Origin: Sphingomonas sp. Leaf407
GTDB taxonomy: Bacteria; Pseudomonadota; Alphaproteobacteria; Sphingomonadales; Sphingomonadaceae
Assembly (NCBI RefSeq): GCF_001425385.1
Contig: NZ_LMQO01000006.1
Location: forward strand, 62,001-126,000
Direction: 5' to 3'
Length of the DNA: 64,000 nt
How positions within the stretch are numbered: the first letter of the stretch is position 1; the number at the start of each line of letters is the position of its first letter. Under the pieces are notes generated by a model, which made no database searches, was not told the origin of the DNA, and saw only the letters and a list, made by a program, of their open reading frames with translations. A program made the position numbers and the translations under genes. This document shows positions 27,135 through 35,128 of the stretch, in pieces.

Positions 27135-27775
27135 TACTCCTCGGCGGGGATGAGTTCGATCACGTCGAGCGTCGATTCGAACCGCGGATAGGGCAGCACC
27201 AGCCGCCAGCGCCGCTCTCCGACCCGCTCCAGCCAGCCGACCATGTCGCGGTCGCGGTCCTGCCCATATTGCAGCGCCGCCCGCTCGTCGCCGAGCAGCA
27301 GCGTACCGAGGAACACGGTGCGGTCACCATCGGCAAACAACAGTCCCACCGGCCGCTGCGACCCGCTAAGCTTGTAGAAACTGCGCACCGATCCCTCATC
27401 GTCAATCCGGCAATCGAACGCCGGATAGGCGGTGAAGTCGCGTGACGCGGTGCCCACCCCACCCAGCTTGAACACCCGACAGCGGTAGCGACCAGCCGGA
27501 GCGTCCCCTGCCAGTCGCCGGTCGGGATCGAACAACACGCCCTGCGCCGCGACGCCGGCGGCATCGGCGGCACGGGCGCGGGGCAGCGCCGCCAGCCACG
27601 CATCGCGCCAGCGCCGCAACCGGTCGCGATCGTTCGGCGTCGCCACCCGCCGCCAGTCGTCGCGGACCGGGGGTGGCGGCGTGGCGGCGGCGGATGCGAC
27701 CGGTGCCCCCCCGCCCCCGCAGGCCCCCAGCATCGCCCCGAGGCACAGGGCCGGAATCGTTGCGTAGCGCGTCAT
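27134..27775 (-). CDS. Putative lipoprotein, DUF4893-like
   Basis: A 213-aa protein with a lipoprotein-type leader (MTRYATIPALCLGAMLGAC, cysteine at residue 19) followed by a Gly/Ala/Pro linker. The conserved body contains NDRDRLRRWRDAWLAALPRA, YRCRVFKLGG and PYPRFESTLDVIELIPA, features I associate with DUF4893. Two cysteines in the body could pair. Function unknown. It lies 7 bp upstream of nothing on its own strand; the next gene rightwards (3-hydroxybutyrate dehydrogenase) ends 8 bp before its start and may be co-transcribed with it. Confidence 0.65.
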   Translation of the reverse strand: MTRYATIPALCLGAMLGACGGGGAPVASAAATPPPPVRDDWRRVATPNDRDRLRRWRDAWLAALPRARAADAAGVAAQGVLFDPDRRLAGDAPAGRYRCRVFKLGGVGTASRDFTAYPAFDCRIDDEGSVRSFYKLSGSQRPVGLLFADGDRTVFLGTLLLGDERAALQYGQDRDRDMVGWLERVGERRWRLVLPYPRFESTLDVIELIPAEE

Positions 27776-27782
27776 GCGATCG

Positions 27783-28568
27783 TCACGCCGCCGTCCAGCC
27801 GCCGTCGATCGACAAATTGGTGCCGGTGATCGCCTTTGCTTCGTCGCGGCAGAGATAGAGCGCGAGCGACGCGACCTGTTCGGCGGTGACGAATTCCTTG
27901 GTCGGTTGCGCCGCCAGCAGCACGTCGTTCATCACCTGCTCGCGGGTAAGGCCACGCGAGGCCATGGTGTCGGGGATCTGCTGTTCGACCAGCGGGGTCC
28001 AGACATAGCCGGGCGAGATGCAGTTGGCGGTAATGCCGCAGGTCGCGACTTCGAGCGCGACCGTCTTGGTCAGCCCAGCCAGCCCGTGCTTGGCGGTGAC
28101 ATAGGCCGATTTATTGGGGCTGGCGACAAGGCTGTGCGCCGACGCGGTATTGATGATCCGGCCCCAGCCCGCCTTCTTCATGTGCGGCACGGCGGCGCGG
28201 ATCATGTGGAACGCCGACGACAGGTTGATCGCGAGGATCGTGTCCCATTTGTCGACGGGGAAATCCTCGATCTTCGCGACATGCTGGATACCGGCGTTGT
28301 TGACGATGATGTCGACCGATCCGAACTCCGCCGCTGCGTGATCGACCATCGCCGCGATCTGATCGGGCTTGGTCATGTCGGCCGCGTCGTAGCGCGCTTC
28401 CGCGCCGCTCGCCGCCGCCAGCGCGGTACGTTCCTTCTCGATCGCGTCGGCGTCACCGAAGCCGTTGATGACGACCGTCGCGCCCTCGGCGGCGAACGCC
28501 TTGGCATAGGCGAGGCCGATGCCCGAGGTGGAGCCGGTGACGATCGCGGTCTTGCCCTTCAGGAACAT
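27783..28568 (-). CDS. bdhA: 3-hydroxybutyrate dehydrogenase (SDR)
   Basis: A 261-aa classical SDR. It has TGSTSGIGLAYAKAFA at the N-terminus, NNAGIQHV, catalytic Ser in INTASAHSLVAS, and YVTAKHGLAGLTKTVALE. The C-terminus is GTNLSIDGGWTAA. The IQHVAKIEDFP and SPGYVWTPLVEQQIP segments match D-3-hydroxybutyrate dehydrogenases, which oxidise 3-hydroxybutyrate to acetoacetate with NAD in polyhydroxybutyrate use. The start lies 3 bp after the patatin stop, a tight two-gene operon. Confidence 0.9.
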   Translation of the reverse strand: MFLKGKTAIVTGSTSGIGLAYAKAFAAEGATVVINGFGDADAIEKERTALAAASGAEARYDAADMTKPDQIAAMVDHAAAEFGSVDIIVNNAGIQHVAKIEDFPVDKWDTILAINLSSAFHMIRAAVPHMKKAGWGRIINTASAHSLVASPNKSAYVTAKHGLAGLTKTVALEVATCGITANCISPGYVWTPLVEQQIPDTMASRGLTREQVMNDVLLAAQPTKEFVTAEQVASLALYLCRDEAKAITGTNLSIDGGWTAA

Positions 28569-28571
28569 GAA

Positions 28572-29732
28572 CTATCCTTGGCGCTTGTGGGGATTGGGGG
28601 TGAGGTCGAACGCGGCGGTCCGCCCGTCGACGATATTGGCGGCGACGACCTGCGCATTGGCCATCGTCTCGGCGATGGCGGCACGGCCGGCGGCCCAATG
28701 CTCCTCCATCGCCCGTGCCGAAAATTCATAGTCGCGCGCCCCGCCCTCCCACGCATTGGCGCGGTAGATCAGATGGACGAGGCTTAAGGGGTGTTCGTCG
28801 GCCAGCGCCTCCAGCGCGCGGACGTCGGCATCGTCGCGCAGGTCGGCGGGCAGGCGGGCGACCAGACGGCGGATCAGTTCGCGTTCCTGCCGCAGATGCA
28901 GCCGTTCGGCCGATACCTGCCGGGTGCGGCTGGAGAAGCGGATTTCCTTTTCGCGCGCCACCACGTCGCCGATCGTGCGCGGCATCGTGGCTTCGGCGGC
29001 GAACAGATCGACCTGGAACACCAGCATCGGATCGCGCTGATGGTCGAGGATATGGGTGAGCGGCGTATTGCTGACGAGGCCGCCGTCCCAATACCACCGC
29101 CCGTCGATCTCGACCGGGGGCAGCCCCGGCGGCAATGCCCCCGATGCCATGACATGGCGCGCGTCGAGCCGTTCGCGCGCGCTGTCGAAATACACGAAAT
29201 TGCCGCTCTCAATATCCACCGCGCCGACCGACAGGCGCACCGGTCCATCGTTGACCAGATCCCAGTCGACCAGCGTGTCGAGCGTCTCGCGCAAGGGGGT
29301 CGTATCGTAATAGCTGAGCGCGGCGGGCGTGCCGGGCGGGGCGAACTGCGGCGCGAGCATGCGCGGGCGGAAGAAGCCCGGCACCCCGGTCGCCAACACC
29401 ACGCCCGCCGACCATTCATGCACCCATTCGCGCACCTGGTCGTCGGGCAGGATCGGGAACCACGGCAGCACGCCCCCCGCCTGGTTCCAGAACTGTCGCA
29501 GGCGTTCGACACGGGCGGAGGGCGGATTGCCCGCGACGATCGCGGCATTGATCGCGCCGATCGAGATGCCGGCGACCCAGTCGATCTCGACGCCCGCCTC
29601 GCCCAGCCGCTCGATCACGCCGGCCTGATAGCTGCCGAGCGCGCCGCCACCCTGCAACACCAGTGCGACGCAGTCGGGAAGCGGCAGTCCGGGGAGTGCG
29701 GCGCGGCGCGGGCGGGGGTCGGCTTCGGCCAT
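28572..29732 (-). CDS. Patatin-like phospholipase family protein
   Basis: A 386-aa protein with the patatin triad elements: oxyanion loop QGGGALGSYQAG (27-38), nucleophile Ser57 in GISIG, and Asp215 in WYWDGGLVSN. The C-terminal about 100 residues form an additional helical domain (DUF3734-like). It likely hydrolyses acyl esters in the cytoplasm. Directly upstream of 3-hydroxybutyrate dehydrogenase, an arrangement that suggests a link to polyhydroxybutyrate or lipid turnover (inference). The frame is open far upstream, but MAEADPRPRR is the first Met with family-like sequence. Confidence 0.87.
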   Translation of the reverse strand: MAEADPRPRRAALPGLPLPDCVALVLQGGGALGSYQAGVIERLGEAGVEIDWVAGISIGAINAAIVAGNPPSARVERLRQFWNQAGGVLPWFPILPDDQVREWVHEWSAGVVLATGVPGFFRPRMLAPQFAPPGTPAALSYYDTTPLRETLDTLVDWDLVNDGPVRLSVGAVDIESGNFVYFDSARERLDARHVMASGALPPGLPPVEIDGRWYWDGGLVSNTPLTHILDHQRDPMLVFQVDLFAAEATMPRTIGDVVAREKEIRFSSRTRQVSAERLHLRQERELIRRLVARLPADLRDDADVRALEALADEHPLSLVHLIYRANAWEGGARDYEFSARAMEEHWAAGRAAIAETMANAQVVAANIVDGRTAAFDLTPNPHKRQG

Positions 29733-29861
29733 CGCGGGCACCTTGTGCGTTCTCGTGCAGGGGTTCAATGCCCGTACAACCGATTTCATCGGCGAGGGTT
29801 GCAACGCGCGTGCCCCTTCGCGCATTTCAATACGCAGCTTTAACGAACCGGACCGCCGCCC

Positions 29862-30743
29862 ATGCGCCTCGACGATCTCGATCCATCCAGCAACGTCGAC
29901 GATCTTGGCCGTGGCGGCGGCGGTCTTGGCGGGAGCGGCTTCAACCTGTTCGGCCTGTTGCCGCTGCTGCTCGGGCGCGGCCTTGGCTGCGGAACGATCG
30001 GCATCCTTGCGATCGTCGGGGTCGCGTTCCTGTTGTTCTCGGGCGGTGGCGGCATGCTGGGCGGCGGGAGCAGCGCTCCCACGCAGCAGCAGCAGGGGTC
30101 GGCGCAGGGCGACGTGCCGTGCGACACCGCCGAGGAACTGTTCGCCTGCCGCGTGCTCAAATCGACCGAGCAGGTATGGGGCGAAATCTATGCGCAGCAG
30201 GGGCAGACCTATGCGCCGCCGCGGTTGCGCTTCTATCAGGACAATGGCCGGTCGGGCTGCGGCGCGGCGCAATCGGCGATGGGGCCGTTCTATTGCCCGC
30301 CCGATCGCGGCGTGTACCTCGACACCGGCTTCTTCCGCGAATTGTCGCAGCGGTTCGGCGCGGGCGGCGACTTCGCACAGGCCTATGTCGTCGCGCACGA
30401 GGTCGGCCATCATATCCAGAATCTGACCGGACAGGCCGAAGCCGTCAGCCGCGCGCAACAGTCGCTGCCCAAGGCGCAGGGCAATGCCCAATCGGTCCGC
30501 CTCGAGCTTCAGGCCGATTGCTATGCCGGCGTCTGGGGCAAGCGCAGCGGGCGGATGGAGCCGGGCGATTTGGAGGAAGGGCTGAAGGCGGCCGAGGCGA
30601 TCGGCGACGACACGCTGCAAGGTAGCAACGCTTCGCCCGAAAGCTTCACCCATGGCACGTCGGCCCAGCGGCGTAGCTGGCTGAACCGGGGCTATCAGAC
30701 CGGCGATCCGGCGCAGTGCGACACCTTCTCGGGTGCGATCTGA
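29862..30743 (+). CDS. YpfJ-type neutral zinc metallopeptidase
   Basis: A 293-aa protein. A Gly-rich N-terminus and one membrane helix (about residues 40-62) are followed by a periplasmic domain with HEVGHH (His179-Glu180...His183) and the downstream ELQADCYAGVW motif carrying the third zinc ligand. Four cysteines are spaced as in the family (CDT...CRV, CGAA...CPP). First gene of a four-gene run (protease, GreA/B-like, UPF0178, small protein) with 1-4 base overlaps. Divergent from the patatin gene. Confidence 0.88.
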   Translation: MRLDDLDPSSNVDDLGRGGGGLGGSGFNLFGLLPLLLGRGLGCGTIGILAIVGVAFLLFSGGGGMLGGGSSAPTQQQQGSAQGDVPCDTAEELFACRVLKSTEQVWGEIYAQQGQTYAPPRLRFYQDNGRSGCGAAQSAMGPFYCPPDRGVYLDTGFFRELSQRFGAGGDFAQAYVVAHEVGHHIQNLTGQAEAVSRAQQSLPKAQGNAQSVRLELQADCYAGVWGKRSGRMEPGDLEEGLKAAEAIGDDTLQGSNASPESFTHGTSAQRRSWLNRGYQTGDPAQCDTFSGAI

Positions 30744-31207
30744 TGAGCGTTGCGTTCCGGCGGGAGGATGACGACGAGCATAAGGAACCGCGCTTCGAAC
30801 TGCCGCTGCCTCCCGGCCCCAATCTCGTCACGCGGCGGGGACTGGCGGCGATGGCCGAGCAGGTCGCGCGGCTGGAGCATGACCTTGCGGCGGAAAGCAA
30901 CGCCGAGCGGCAAACGGCGCTGAAACGCGACCTGCGCTACTGGCGGACGCGCCATTCGACCGCCGAGATCGCGCCGCCGCCGACCGACGAGGTCGCCTTC
31001 GGATCGCGCGTCACCTATCGGCTGAACGGTCAGCAAAAGACGATCGAGCTGGTCGGCAGCGACGAGGCCGATCCGGCGGCGGGGCGGGTTGCCTTCACCG
31101 CGCCGCTGGCGGTGGCGCTGACGGGCTTGATGGCGGGGGAAACCGCCGACTTCGCCGGGCGGGCCGATGCGATCGAGGTGATCGACAGCCAAGCGATCGA
31201 ACCGTGA
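30743..31207 (+). CDS. GreA/GreB C-terminal domain protein
   Basis: A 154-aa protein. The N-terminal half is a basic/acidic helical segment (MAEQVARLEHDLAAESNAERQTALKRDLRYWRTRHSTAEI), shorter than the GreA coiled coil. The C-terminal half is the GreA/B FKBP-like domain (VAFGSRVTYRLNGQQKTIELVGSDEADPAAGRVAFTAPLAVALTGLMAGE). It may bind RNA polymerase in the secondary channel or act like Rnk (inference). The ATG overlaps the protease stop by one base (TGATG), and its stop overlaps the next GTG. Confidence 0.82.
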   Translation: MSVAFRREDDDEHKEPRFELPLPPGPNLVTRRGLAAMAEQVARLEHDLAAESNAERQTALKRDLRYWRTRHSTAEIAPPPTDEVAFGSRVTYRLNGQQKTIELVGSDEADPAAGRVAFTAPLAVALTGLMAGETADFAGRADAIEVIDSQAIEP

Positions 31208-31656
31208 TCCGCATCCTCGTCGATGCCGATGCCTGCCCGGTGAAGGACGAGGTGTACCGCGTGGCGCAGCGCCATGGCGCGGCGGTCAAGATCGTCAGCA
31301 ACAGCGCGTTCCGCGTGCCGCCGCTGCCGTTCGTCGAACGGGTGATCGTGTCGGACGGGTTCGATGCCGCCGACGACTGGATCGCGGAGGCGGCCGACCG
31401 GCATTGTGTCGTCGTGACCGCCGACATCCTGCTCGCCGACCGGTGCCTGAAAGCCGGGGCGAGTGTCCTCGCGCCCAATGGCAAGCCGTTCACCGGCGCA
31501 TCGATCGGCGGCGCCATCGCGACGCGGGCGATCATGGCCGATTTGCGCGCGGGCGGCGACCAGCTTGGTGGCCCGGCACCCTTCGCCAAGGCCGACCGCT
31601 CGCGTTTTCTGCAATCGCTCGATGCTGCCGTGGTGCGGCTTCAGCGGACCCTGTGA
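31204..31656 (+). CDS. UPF0178 (YaiI/YqxD) family protein
   Basis: A 150-aa protein. It begins at a GTG (GTGA overlap with the GreA/B-like gene): IRILVDADACPVKDEVYRVAQRHG. It carries the PIN-like acidic residues (DADACP, TADILLADRCL), the N-x-A-F segment and LAPNGKPFTGASIG typical of the family. A nuclease-like role is suspected for the family but not established. Translationally coupled to both neighbours. Confidence 0.88.
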   Translation: MIRILVDADACPVKDEVYRVAQRHGAAVKIVSNSAFRVPPLPFVERVIVSDGFDAADDWIAEAADRHCVVVTADILLADRCLKAGASVLAPNGKPFTGASIGGAIATRAIMADLRAGGDQLGGPAPFAKADRSRFLQSLDAAVVRLQRTL

Positions 31657-31666
31657 GGAGCCTGTC

Positions 31667-31846
31667 ATGGCCGAGAAGTTCGAGCGTCACCGCCAGCCAT
31701 GGCGGCCGGACGAGATCCAGAAACTGCATCAACTGGCCGGCAAGGGCATGGCGCTGAAGGCCATCGCCAAGGCGCTGACCCGCAGCGAGGAATCGGTCAG
31801 GGACCGGGCGAAGGACGACGGGTTGAAGATCGCGAAGCTGCGCTGA
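31667..31846 (+). CDS. Small basic helix-turn-helix-like protein (59 aa)
   Basis: MAEKFERHRQPWRPDEIQKL opens a 59-residue protein. GAGGAG lies 7-12 bases upstream of the ATG, and the start is 10 bp after the UPF0178 stop. The segment LHQLAGKGMALKAIAKALTRSEESVRDRAKDDGLKI has the length and hydrophobic spacing of a helix-turn-helix resembling Myb/SANT-like or GcrA-like small regulators. Net positive charge. No enzyme motif. Coding support comes from the ribosome site, spacing and operon position. Confidence 0.65.
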   Translation: MAEKFERHRQPWRPDEIQKLHQLAGKGMALKAIAKALTRSEESVRDRAKDDGLKIAKLR

Positions 31847-31852
31847 CCTTCC

Positions 31853-31948
31853 CCGCCTTCCTGACAAGGAAGGGGTCGGTTTGAGGCAATCGCGACGTTC
31901 CCTCGCGGACCAACCCACCCCCAGCCCCTCCCTAGACAGGGAGGGGAG
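31853..31948. repeat. Composite palindromic intergenic repeat, copy 2
   Basis: The left hairpin is diverged (CCTTCCT/AGGAAGG, 31856-31873). The right hairpin is intact (CCCCTCCCT/AGGGAGGGG, 31925-31946). The core has the same CGAC/GGGAACG-like middle and ACCCACCCCCAG end as copy 1. It lies between convergent genes. Confidence 0.75.
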
Positions 31949-31951
31949 TAT

Positions 31952-32941
31952 TCACATCTTCACCAGCATCTTGCCGCGGTTCTTGCCGGAGAACAGGCCG
32001 AGGAAGGCGTCGGGCATGGCGTCCAGCCCCTCGACCACGGTTTCCTCACGCTGGAACCGACCGTTCGCGACGATCTCGCCCATGCCCTGATGGAATTCGG
32101 CGATGCGCGACAGGAAGTCGCTGACGATGAAGCCGCGGATACGGACGCGTTGCGAGATGATCCGCATCAGATAGCGCAAGGCGACCGGTTCGGAGGCGTT
32201 GTAGCCGTCGATCATCCCGCAGACCGCGAAGCGCGCGTTCTGATTGGCATGGGCCAGCGCCGCGTCGAAATGATCGCCGCCGACATTGTCGAAATAGACG
32301 TCGATGCCATTGGGTGCAGCTTCGGCCAGTGCCTTCACCAGCGGCACGTCGTCCTTGTAATCGACCACCGAGTCGGCGCCGAGCGAGCGGACCCAGTCGA
32401 CCTTGTCAGGCCCGCCGGCCGATCCGATGACGGTCATGCCCTTGGCCTTGGCAATCTGTACCACGCTCGATCCGACCGCGCCGGCGGCGGCGGAGACGAA
32501 CACCGTGTCGCCAGCCTTGGCCTCGGCGACCGCCAGCAGGCCGAACCACGCGGTCATGCCGGGCATGCCGAGCGCGCCGAGATAGGCCTGCATCGGGATG
32601 TCACCGTCGGGCAGGCGTTGCGCCTGATCGACGGGAAGGATCGCTTCGTCGCGCCAGCCGGCCATGTGCTGGACGCGGGTGCCGACCGGCAGCGTGTCGG
32701 CGCGGCTCTCGATCACCTCGCCGACCGCGCCGCCGGTCATCGGTTCGTCGAGCACGAATGGCGGGACATAGCTTTTCGTGTCGTTCATCCGCCCGCGCAT
32801 ATAGGGATCGACCGACAGCCAGCGGTTGGCGATACGGACTTCGCCATCGGCAAGGTCGCGGTTGTCGAGGGCGCGCAACGCGAAATCGGCGTGGGTCGGC
32901 AGGCCCTTGGGGCGGTGGATCAGGTTCCAGGCTTGCGCCAT
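31952..32941 (-). CDS. NADP-dependent MDR oxidoreductase (CurA/prostaglandin-reductase-like)
   Basis: A 329-aa protein. MAQAWNLIHRPKGLPTHADFAL opens an MDR without zinc ligands. DPYMRGRMNDTKSYVPPF and the Rossmann segment VFVSAAAGAVGSSVVQIAKAKGMTVIGSAGG are diagnostic of the 2-alkenal/curcumin reductase branch (CurA, leukotriene B4 dehydrogenase-like). The C-terminal RIRGFIVSDF and GLFSGKNRGKMLVKM fit as well. It likely reduces the C=C bond of alpha,beta-unsaturated carbonyls with NADPH. No co-directional partner. Confidence 0.87.
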   Translation of the reverse strand: MAQAWNLIHRPKGLPTHADFALRALDNRDLADGEVRIANRWLSVDPYMRGRMNDTKSYVPPFVLDEPMTGGAVGEVIESRADTLPVGTRVQHMAGWRDEAILPVDQAQRLPDGDIPMQAYLGALGMPGMTAWFGLLAVAEAKAGDTVFVSAAAGAVGSSVVQIAKAKGMTVIGSAGGPDKVDWVRSLGADSVVDYKDDVPLVKALAEAAPNGIDVYFDNVGGDHFDAALAHANQNARFAVCGMIDGYNASEPVALRYLMRIISQRVRIRGFIVSDFLSRIAEFHQGMGEIVANGRFQREETVVEGLDAMPDAFLGLFSGKNRGKMLVKM

Positions 32942-32976
32942 CGTGAGCGTTCTTTCTTGAATCGCCGAACAAGCGA

Positions 32977-33000
32977 GGGGGCCCGGTTGCCCGGACCCCC
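32977..33000. terminator. Stem-loop after the DUF2171 gene
   Basis: GGGGGCCCGG (32977-32986), loop TTGC, and CCGGACCCCC (32991-33000), with one mismatch in 10 pairs. It lies 30 bp beyond the DUF2171 stop and upstream of the MDR reductase on the same strand. Confidence 0.5.
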
Positions 33001-33030
33001 TGCCCTGTTCAGCCGGTGTAGGACAGCCGA

Positions 33031-34227
33031 TCAATAGGTGCCGGAGAAGCTGCGATTGAGGTTCGTATCGCTGCTGCCGGTCGCGCTGGTATCGGTGTTG
33101 CCGCCGATGCCGGTGCCGGCGGTGGTCGAGGTGCCGGCATTCAGCGCCTGACCGGTGGTCGCCGACGCGCCGTAGCGGTTGCGATCCGAATCATTGTCGC
33201 CGCTGCCGAACCGGTCGTTGCCGTAGCTGCGCTGCTGCGACTGGCCGCGATCGTTGAACAGCGCCTGGTTCTGCTCCTCGTCACGCCATGCGCTTTGCGC
33301 TTCAGCCTTGGTCTTGCGCAGCGTCACCTTGTCGTCGACAGTCTGGACCCAGCGCGACGGGATCGAGTGGTGGTGGCCACCGGCGTCGACATCGGTTTTG
33401 GTCAGGATGATACGATCGCCGCGCACCTTGTCGACGGTGCCGACATGCTCGCCGTCCGAGCCGACCACTTCCTGATGCTCCTGCACGCGGGTCAGGCTGT
33501 CGCGCTGGCCTTGGCGTTCGGTGCGGAAGGCACTGAACTCGTTCTGGAATTTGGTCGAGTTTTCCTGACGATATTCGTCATAGTCGCGGTCGAACGCGCT
33601 GACCTGCGTGTCGCGCCACGAGCGATAGGCGTGGTCGCTGTGACGTTCGTCATAGCGCGCCATCTGTTCGTCATAGCGCTGATCGCGTTCGCGGCGGCGC
33701 TCCGCCTCCTCATCGCCGAACCACGAGCGGACCTCGTCGCCAGCGCGGGCAAGGAAGCCACGGTCGTCGCTATCGTAATCCGGGCGTTCGTTGCGCTCGC
33801 GGCCGCGATACTCGTCCCGGTTGCGGTTGTCGTCGCGGTCGTTGGGGCGATAGTCGGCGAAACGATGGCCGTCGCTGGCGTAGCTGCCGCGATAATTGCC
33901 GCCCTGTGCCGGTCCGCGCGACTGGTCGCGGTTGCCATAACCGCGATCACCGCTCTGGCTGCGCTCGCTGCCATAGTTGCTGCCGTAGCGATCACCGCGT
34001 TCGTCCTGACGGCCGCCATAGTAATCGCGGCTCTGGCCATAGTTGTCGCGGCCACCGCGATCCTCACCCTGCCATGACGAACCGCCATATCCGTAGGAAC
34101 CGCCACCGCCGCCGAAGGAACCACCGCCGCGGTCGTTGCGATCATCGCGGTTGTTCGAGCGATCTTCATTCCGGTAACGGCCGCCCTGCGACCGTTCGTC
34201 GTTACGGGTATAGCGATCGTACGCCAT
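33031..34227 (-). CDS. DUF2171 protein with long disordered Arg/Asp/Gly/Tyr-rich flanks
   Basis: A 398-aa protein, AGGAG 8 bases before the ATG. Residues 1-160 are low complexity, rich in R, D, G, N, Y and S (YGYGGSSWQGEDRGG-like). A charged helix follows (DEVRSWFGDEEAERRRERDQRYDEQMARYDERH). A compact DUF2171 domain spans about residues 245-320 (VQEHQEVVGSDGEHVGTVDKV...SRWVQTVDDKVTLRKT), with a Gly/Thr/Ser-rich tail. No signal peptide. DUF2171 is a PRC-barrel-like fold. The flanks resemble phase-separating or desiccation/stress proteins (inference). It is isolated, with its own 240-bp upstream region. Confidence 0.78.
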   Translation of the reverse strand: MAYDRYTRNDERSQGGRYRNEDRSNNRDDRNDRGGGSFGGGGGSYGYGGSSWQGEDRGGRDNYGQSRDYYGGRQDERGDRYGSNYGSERSQSGDRGYGNRDQSRGPAQGGNYRGSYASDGHRFADYRPNDRDDNRNRDEYRGRERNERPDYDSDDRGFLARAGDEVRSWFGDEEAERRRERDQRYDEQMARYDERHSDHAYRSWRDTQVSAFDRDYDEYRQENSTKFQNEFSAFRTERQGQRDSLTRVQEHQEVVGSDGEHVGTVDKVRGDRIILTKTDVDAGGHHHSIPSRWVQTVDDKVTLRKTKAEAQSAWRDEEQNQALFNDRGQSQQRSYGNDRFGSGDNDSDRNRYGASATTGQALNAGTSTTAGTGIGGNTDTSATGSSDTNLNRSFSGTY

Positions 34228-34471
34228 GGAGTATCTCCTGCACTTGCACGATATTGTTGCGGCGCAGCAGCCCGATGCTGCCGCGTCGTAACATCACAAA
34301 GGACGATGGCGGCGTTGGTTCCGGCGCACGGTGGCGCGTGCGACGAGATACATCGCGGTTGCGCCCTGTCGTTTTGGTCGGGAAATCGGTGCGGAAAATC
34401 CAACTGGGCCGTTGCATCGGTCTGTGGGGCCGGCTAAAGCGGCGGCCCCGGCCGATGGCCGGATAAGGGGC

Positions 34472-34547
34472 GGGGCTGTAGCTCAGATGGGAGAGCGCTG
34501 CAATCGCACTGCAGAGGTCAGGGGTTCGATTCCCCTCAGCTCCACCA
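34472..34547 (+). tRNA. tRNA-Ala (anticodon CGC)
   Basis: A 76-nt cloverleaf with encoded CCA. Acceptor stem GGGGCTG/CAGCTCC includes a G3-U70 pair, the alanine identity element. D-arm GCTC/GAGC, anticodon stem CTGCA/TGCAG with loop ATCGCAC (anticodon CGC, reads GCG), variable AGGTC, T-arm AGGGG-TTCGATT-CCCCT. All stems pair fully apart from the G-U. Confidence 0.95.
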
Positions 34548-34837
34548 CCCCGCCGCCGATGCCTTTGAGCGGGATTCGCTCGGGATCGGGGTGGTTTTCG
34601 GGATAGCGTTGGTTTTCCGTGGGTTGCGGGTTGTTGTTCGTGCCGGGCGGCAGGATTGCGTGGTCCAAAGTTTACAAAGTTTACACTAACGGCGTGTTCG
34701 TGGCGGTGTTGCCTTTGCCCGGTCGTGGGGCTTTTCGCGCGGGTCGACGATGGGAAAGAACCGGCGGGTCTGGCCGCCGGCGGTTCGGGTATGGCGTGAA
34801 CCTCGCGTGTAGGACAGCCGATGGCCGACGGCGCTTC

Positions 34838-34943
34838 GTCACCCCGGACCTGTTCCGGGGTCCACCGACCCGCAAAGGCATCGCCCGAACTTCGAGCGTC
34901 AGCGCTCGCCGCACGGTGGACCCCGGAACGGGTCCGGGGTGAC
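34838..34943. repeat. Nested GTCACCCCGGAC palindromic repeat, copy 1
   Basis: Outer arms GTCACCCCGGACC (34838-34850) and GGTCCGGGGTGAC (34931-34943) pair perfectly over 13 bp. Inner arms CCGGGGTCCACC (34855-34866) and GGTGGACCCCGG (34915-34926) pair over 12 bp. The same element with a different core occurs at 40437-40543. Confidence 0.85.
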
Positions 34944-35060
34944 GAGATGGGGGCGGTGCGATTCTATCTCGTGCGGCAATATGCAGGGATCGGTAGATAT
35001 TGCCGGAGCATACGTCTTGCGCCCACCCCGGCCGGCTATCGCGGGCCGGATGACGAAGCA

Positions 35061-35083
35061 CAAATCGCCCCCCGGGCGATTTG
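35061..35083. repeat. CG-rich hairpin, first of a pair
   Basis: CAAATCGCCC, loop CCC, GGGCGATTTG: perfect 10-bp arms. Its twin is 45 bp downstream. Read towards the left it follows the stop of guaA and could act in termination. Confidence 0.75.
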
Positions 35084-35128
35084 AGTCCTCCTCAGCACCT
35101 CGCTTGCGCGAGGCGAATGAAGCGGGGT

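Noticed and set aside
29733..30653. N-terminal extension of the patatin frame across the divergent gap
   Set aside because: The extension runs antisense through the YpfJ-type protease and has shadow composition; the patatin family starts at 29732.
31463..31666. Upstream extension of the 59-aa protein frame
   Set aside because: It overlaps the UPF0178 gene in another frame and has shadow composition; the GAGGAG site sets the start at 31667.
34318..34322. GGAAC on the minus strand upstream of the DUF2171 gene as an EcfG general-stress promoter
   Set aside because: No CGTT at 16-17 bp spacing; only a partial match (CTTT), too weak to call.
34619..34942. 107-codon frame near the tRNA
   Set aside because: Its second half is the palindromic repeat at 34838-34943 and there is no ribosome site.
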